From: Isoetes taiwanensis
Taxonomy: Eukaryota > Streptophyta > Lycopodiopsida > Isoetales > Isoetaceae
Length of the DNA: 64,000 nucleotides
Direction of reading: 5' to 3'
Assembly (NCBI GenBank): GCA_021234155.1
Contig: JAJEKV010000010.1
Coordinates: 24,446,700-24,510,699, forward strand
Shown here: in pieces, positions 61,242-64,000 of the stretch
How positions within the stretch are numbered: position 1 is the stretch's first letter
Layout: each line of letters starts with the position of its first letter
Translations under genes and position numbers: made by a program
Notes under the pieces: model-generated
Database searches by the model: none
Told to the model about the DNA's origin: nothing
What the model saw: only the letters and a program-made list of their open reading frames with translations

Positions 61242-64000
61242 CTAGTAATGGTGCCCAGCGTTGCTGGGCATAATTTGGAAGCCTATGAAAGTTCTAGCTG
61301 CAATGAGAAAATTACGCAGTATCAATTTAATATTTGTACTCTTTTCTCGTAATTTCTGTACAAAGGATAAAAAATGAACGGGTGCCAAGAATATGTTGTT
61401 GGATTCGTTCATTAAAATGTTGGCAAAGTATAGCTTGAAATACCTTCAATTGTAGGAGGGTGATGTCTCATTCATTCAAGTTCACATCGAATAACGTCAT
61501 TGAACCATATAAATCATCGGTTGATTGCTCCAGCTGAGCAATGTGTTCGAAGCACATCGCCCGCATCATTTTTTGTAGGTGCCTCAAAAGCAAAAGCATG
61601 ATGCTAATTGATACATTTTTTCGGATGCCTCAGAAACAAAAGCATGACGTTAATTGATATATTTTTTTTTGAATGCAACGAAAAATATGTCTTATCCTAG
61701 GGTTGATAACAATGCCAAGATCTTTCGATACCTAAGTTGTGTGTTCCTTATTGTCTTCCATCTTCGTTGTAGGGGAGAATTTTAAGAGAAAGTTCTTTAA
61801 AAAGGGCCTTTTATCCACGCCACACGTCATTTTACCATACCCCCTTTCGTTTCGTATAACCCTTGTAGTTGTTGTTAAAAAAGGACATGGCAATACAATC
61901 ATTTAAGTATAAAATTGTAGTTGTTGAAAAATGACATGGCGCATAGTTGTAGAAAAGGACATGGCAATACAGTTATTAAAGTATAAAGTTGTAGTTGTTG
62001 GAAACGAACATGGCATTAGAGTTATGTAAGTATATAAAGGAACAAACACCAAAGTCTTTTCAAAATATAAAATCATTCCTCAAAAAGTGCACAAAGTAAA
62101 CAAAGTCCGGGCATCCCATTAATCTATGACAGCCTTTGTCTCCAAACATCACCGGAGCATTTTACAAATTTACCCAAAGCCTGCCATATAATTGTAATTT
62201 GGTAACTGTAAATGTTGAAAACTTGTTGGCCATATAATTATTTGTGGGAGCGTATTTTATGTTGTCTTTAATTTGTATCCCAACTTCTTTTTTGAGCTAT
62301 TTCAATGGCCATTTTTTTGCCTAGCTTAATTAATTATCTGTTTGCATTTTTTTTTTTTAGCCGATGGGCCCTTTGAGCTTTATTTATTGGGTTTATCAAC
62401 ATTTAAAAATGTTGTATGGTTCTTTGAAATGACTATTGTATATGCAAAGATGATTTTTTGAAACAACTACTGTATATTTTATATATGCAATAATTACATT
62501 TGACATTGTCTTTGCACAATATTCCATGTCATGCTAGCTTTGTTATATGAACTTAGAGTCTTTCTTATAGATCAGCATACTCCATAAGAGGATTATTTGA
62601 AAAAATATAAATTACACTTCTGGCACAGGGCAATGCTGATATATGCTTACAGATTCTTTAGAAAGACCTAATCTGCTTATGGATCTAGACAAATATAGCG
62701 CATCTTTATACATGATACAACAAATTGACACTGCAAGGCACATTTGGGTTAATGTAAATCTTTGTATTATGTTTCTTTATACATGCCCTGTCACATTGGG
62801 CAATCCATTGCAGAATTTGACATGTACCAGGAACATCTAAACATTTGTGTCATGTTGCTATTGTAGAAGGTAAATATTTGTAAGTGTGGCCGAAACTCCT
62901 TATCCGATGAAGCTAAATATGTTAAAATGCTGACAAAGCCTGGTGTGCTTTAATGTTAGAAAATGAACATTTAGTCTACAGACCATCTCAAACTTTGCAT
63001 GCTATCTTACCTGTTTGAATATCAGCTGAGCGGCATCCCTCATATGATTCTTGACATGGACGAAATGGTCTTTTGCAGGTAGCACACATGTAGTCAAATA
63101 GGATTTTATTCTTGTACACCTTGGGTCTCCCCGACTACCATGCAAGAAATAAGACTATGTCTGCCCCAACTATTCTAGCAAAAAAAACATTTCAATCCCT
63201 ATCAAATCCAAAGCAAATAAACATATCCTTTGTTGAAAACAACAGATTCTTTGTTGAATTACAATAAACATTTTCAGATATATCTCGGAGGATTGAGAGA
63301 CATAACCTCATATCTTTAGCTTGATGTGATGGTATTCATCACAAAACATGTCTCACTGCCATGCGCATTCTGATGGAAGGCTGAACATATGGCCGGTTTG
63401 AAGACTCCTGAAATTCACAATCATATACCAAAGAATTCAATCAAAATAGCAACCAATGCAAATGTTCCTAACCAAGTTTTGTCCCACCAAGCTTAAACAA
63501 TTTGGAATAGAGAATTGATTTAAATGGCGATCCCTTTTGTGCATTTGTACATGGCCGTTGGACACGATTCGACCCTAAAAAGCGAAAGACAAAATCTTTA
63601 TATTCTCGCTTAGACGTAATGAAAACACATAATGATCTGCAAACTAACTCGCCATGTCCTATTTCAATCGGACCAATTCTAAGGGCAATATCTAACTATA
63701 AGTCGACGTGAATAGAGACCCAGCTCTAAAAGCACATGTTTGTGGAGTGGATCTCTATATTATAAGCTAGCTAAGATCAAAACAACTACGCTTTAAAGCA
63801 CAATTCATAGTAAAAAATAATTACATGTAGCAATTACCGCCATTAACGTAGAAATCCTCCTCAAGAACTCAACTCGACAAAGCTATGAACCCGGCATTTT
63901 TAGCCATCCTTGGGCAAAGGCTTTGAATCTGGGTAGATAATAGCAAGAGGCAAATCATGTTCGTAAATCAAGCTTTGTGAAATATTCTTTGGAATGAATC
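61242..64000 (-). mobile_element. Helitron H13, minus strand, 5' end beyond the window
   Basis: A61241 | CTAGTAATGGTGCCCAGCG and perfect hairpin GCCCAGCGTTGCTGGGC give the 3' end. No convincing AATATAAGA terminus occurs before 64000, so the element is at least 2.76 kb or is truncated. 61340-61770 is a degraded relative of 40335-40800. The rest is AT-rich; I see no gene. Confidence 0.8.
61319..61770 (-). pseudogene. Degraded relative of the 40.3-kb two-exon gene, inside H13
   Basis: Shared phrases include AATGAACGGGTGCCAAGAAT, ATATGTTGTTGGATTCGTTC and GATTGCTCCAGCTGAGCAAT. The exon 1 repeat (GATACCTAAGTTGTGTG) appears once here and twice at 40690-40790. Frames are broken and part of the intron region is duplicated (two GCATGA.GTTAATTGATA stretches near 61600 and 61645). 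Confidence 0.75.

Noticed and set aside
63745-63775. TCTCTATATTATAAGC as a plus-strand Helitron 5' end
   Set aside because: Only partial match to the terminus, no head sequence following, no paired 3' end within the window.

Overview
The window looks like nuclear DNA of a land plant. It has plant-style tRNA-Pro genes without an encoded CCA, a spliced gene with GT..AG introns, a Copia LTR retrotransposon with the usual TGGTATCAGAGC primer site, LINEs, and many Helitrons. I cannot name the species; the repeat density suggests a large, repeat-rich genome. Almost everything here is repetitive or mobile. The only uninterrupted protein-coding models are a 254-codon NIF/FCP1-like HAD-family gene (10417-11392) and a small two-exon gene of unknown function (complement 40335-40792).

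Layout. (1) 1 to about 33500 is a higher-order tandem array. Three copies are visible (A about 50-14904, B about 16485-28227, C from 28228), and position 1 lies in the end of a preceding copy. A full unit holds a cluster of tRNA-Pro genes (UGG and AGG anticodons, about 192 bp apart), a plus-strand Helitron, the NIF-like gene, a gene fragment, two more tRNA-Pro genes, a truncated LINE tail and a minus-strand Helitron. The copies differ by clean insertions: a LINE and a Helitron only in A, another Helitron only in B, and a Helitron inserted in the terminus of another at the A/B junction. (2) 33496-38510 is a decayed LINE that starts inside a tRNA-Pro gene. (3) 38510-40960 is a low-complexity region with inverted GTAAAAGGT arrays, a stop-broken ORF and a small spliced gene. 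(4) 41005-57450 is one Copia element, interrupted by an insertion in its 5' LTR and by three Helitrons in pol. (5) 57451-61241 holds a foreign LTR/PBS scrap, unexplained sequence and a third NIF-like copy on the minus strand with extra upstream coding fragments. (6) 61242-64000 is the start of another minus-strand Helitron carrying a piece related to the small gene at 40.3 kb.

The unifying system is one non-autonomous Helitron family: 5' TC (usually TCTTATATTATAA), 3' hairpin GCCCAGC-AAC-GCTGGGC about 11 nt before CTAG, inserted between A and T without target duplication. I count thirteen copies or partial copies. Intact reading frames or paralogous empty sites fix the boundaries of several to the base. 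Four carry 1.3-3 kb of nearly pure purine, always on the Helitron sense strand. No Rep/helicase gene is present, so the mobilising enzyme must be elsewhere.

A second window-wide signal is that differences between duplicated copies fall strongly at CAG/CTG (CHG) trinucleotides and are often small indels. I read this mainly as a base-calling or polishing artefact at CHG-methylated cytosines in repeats. If so, many frameshifts in copies B and C and in the 59-61 kb copy may not be real. All computations needed to prove these points are listed with the findings; none was run.
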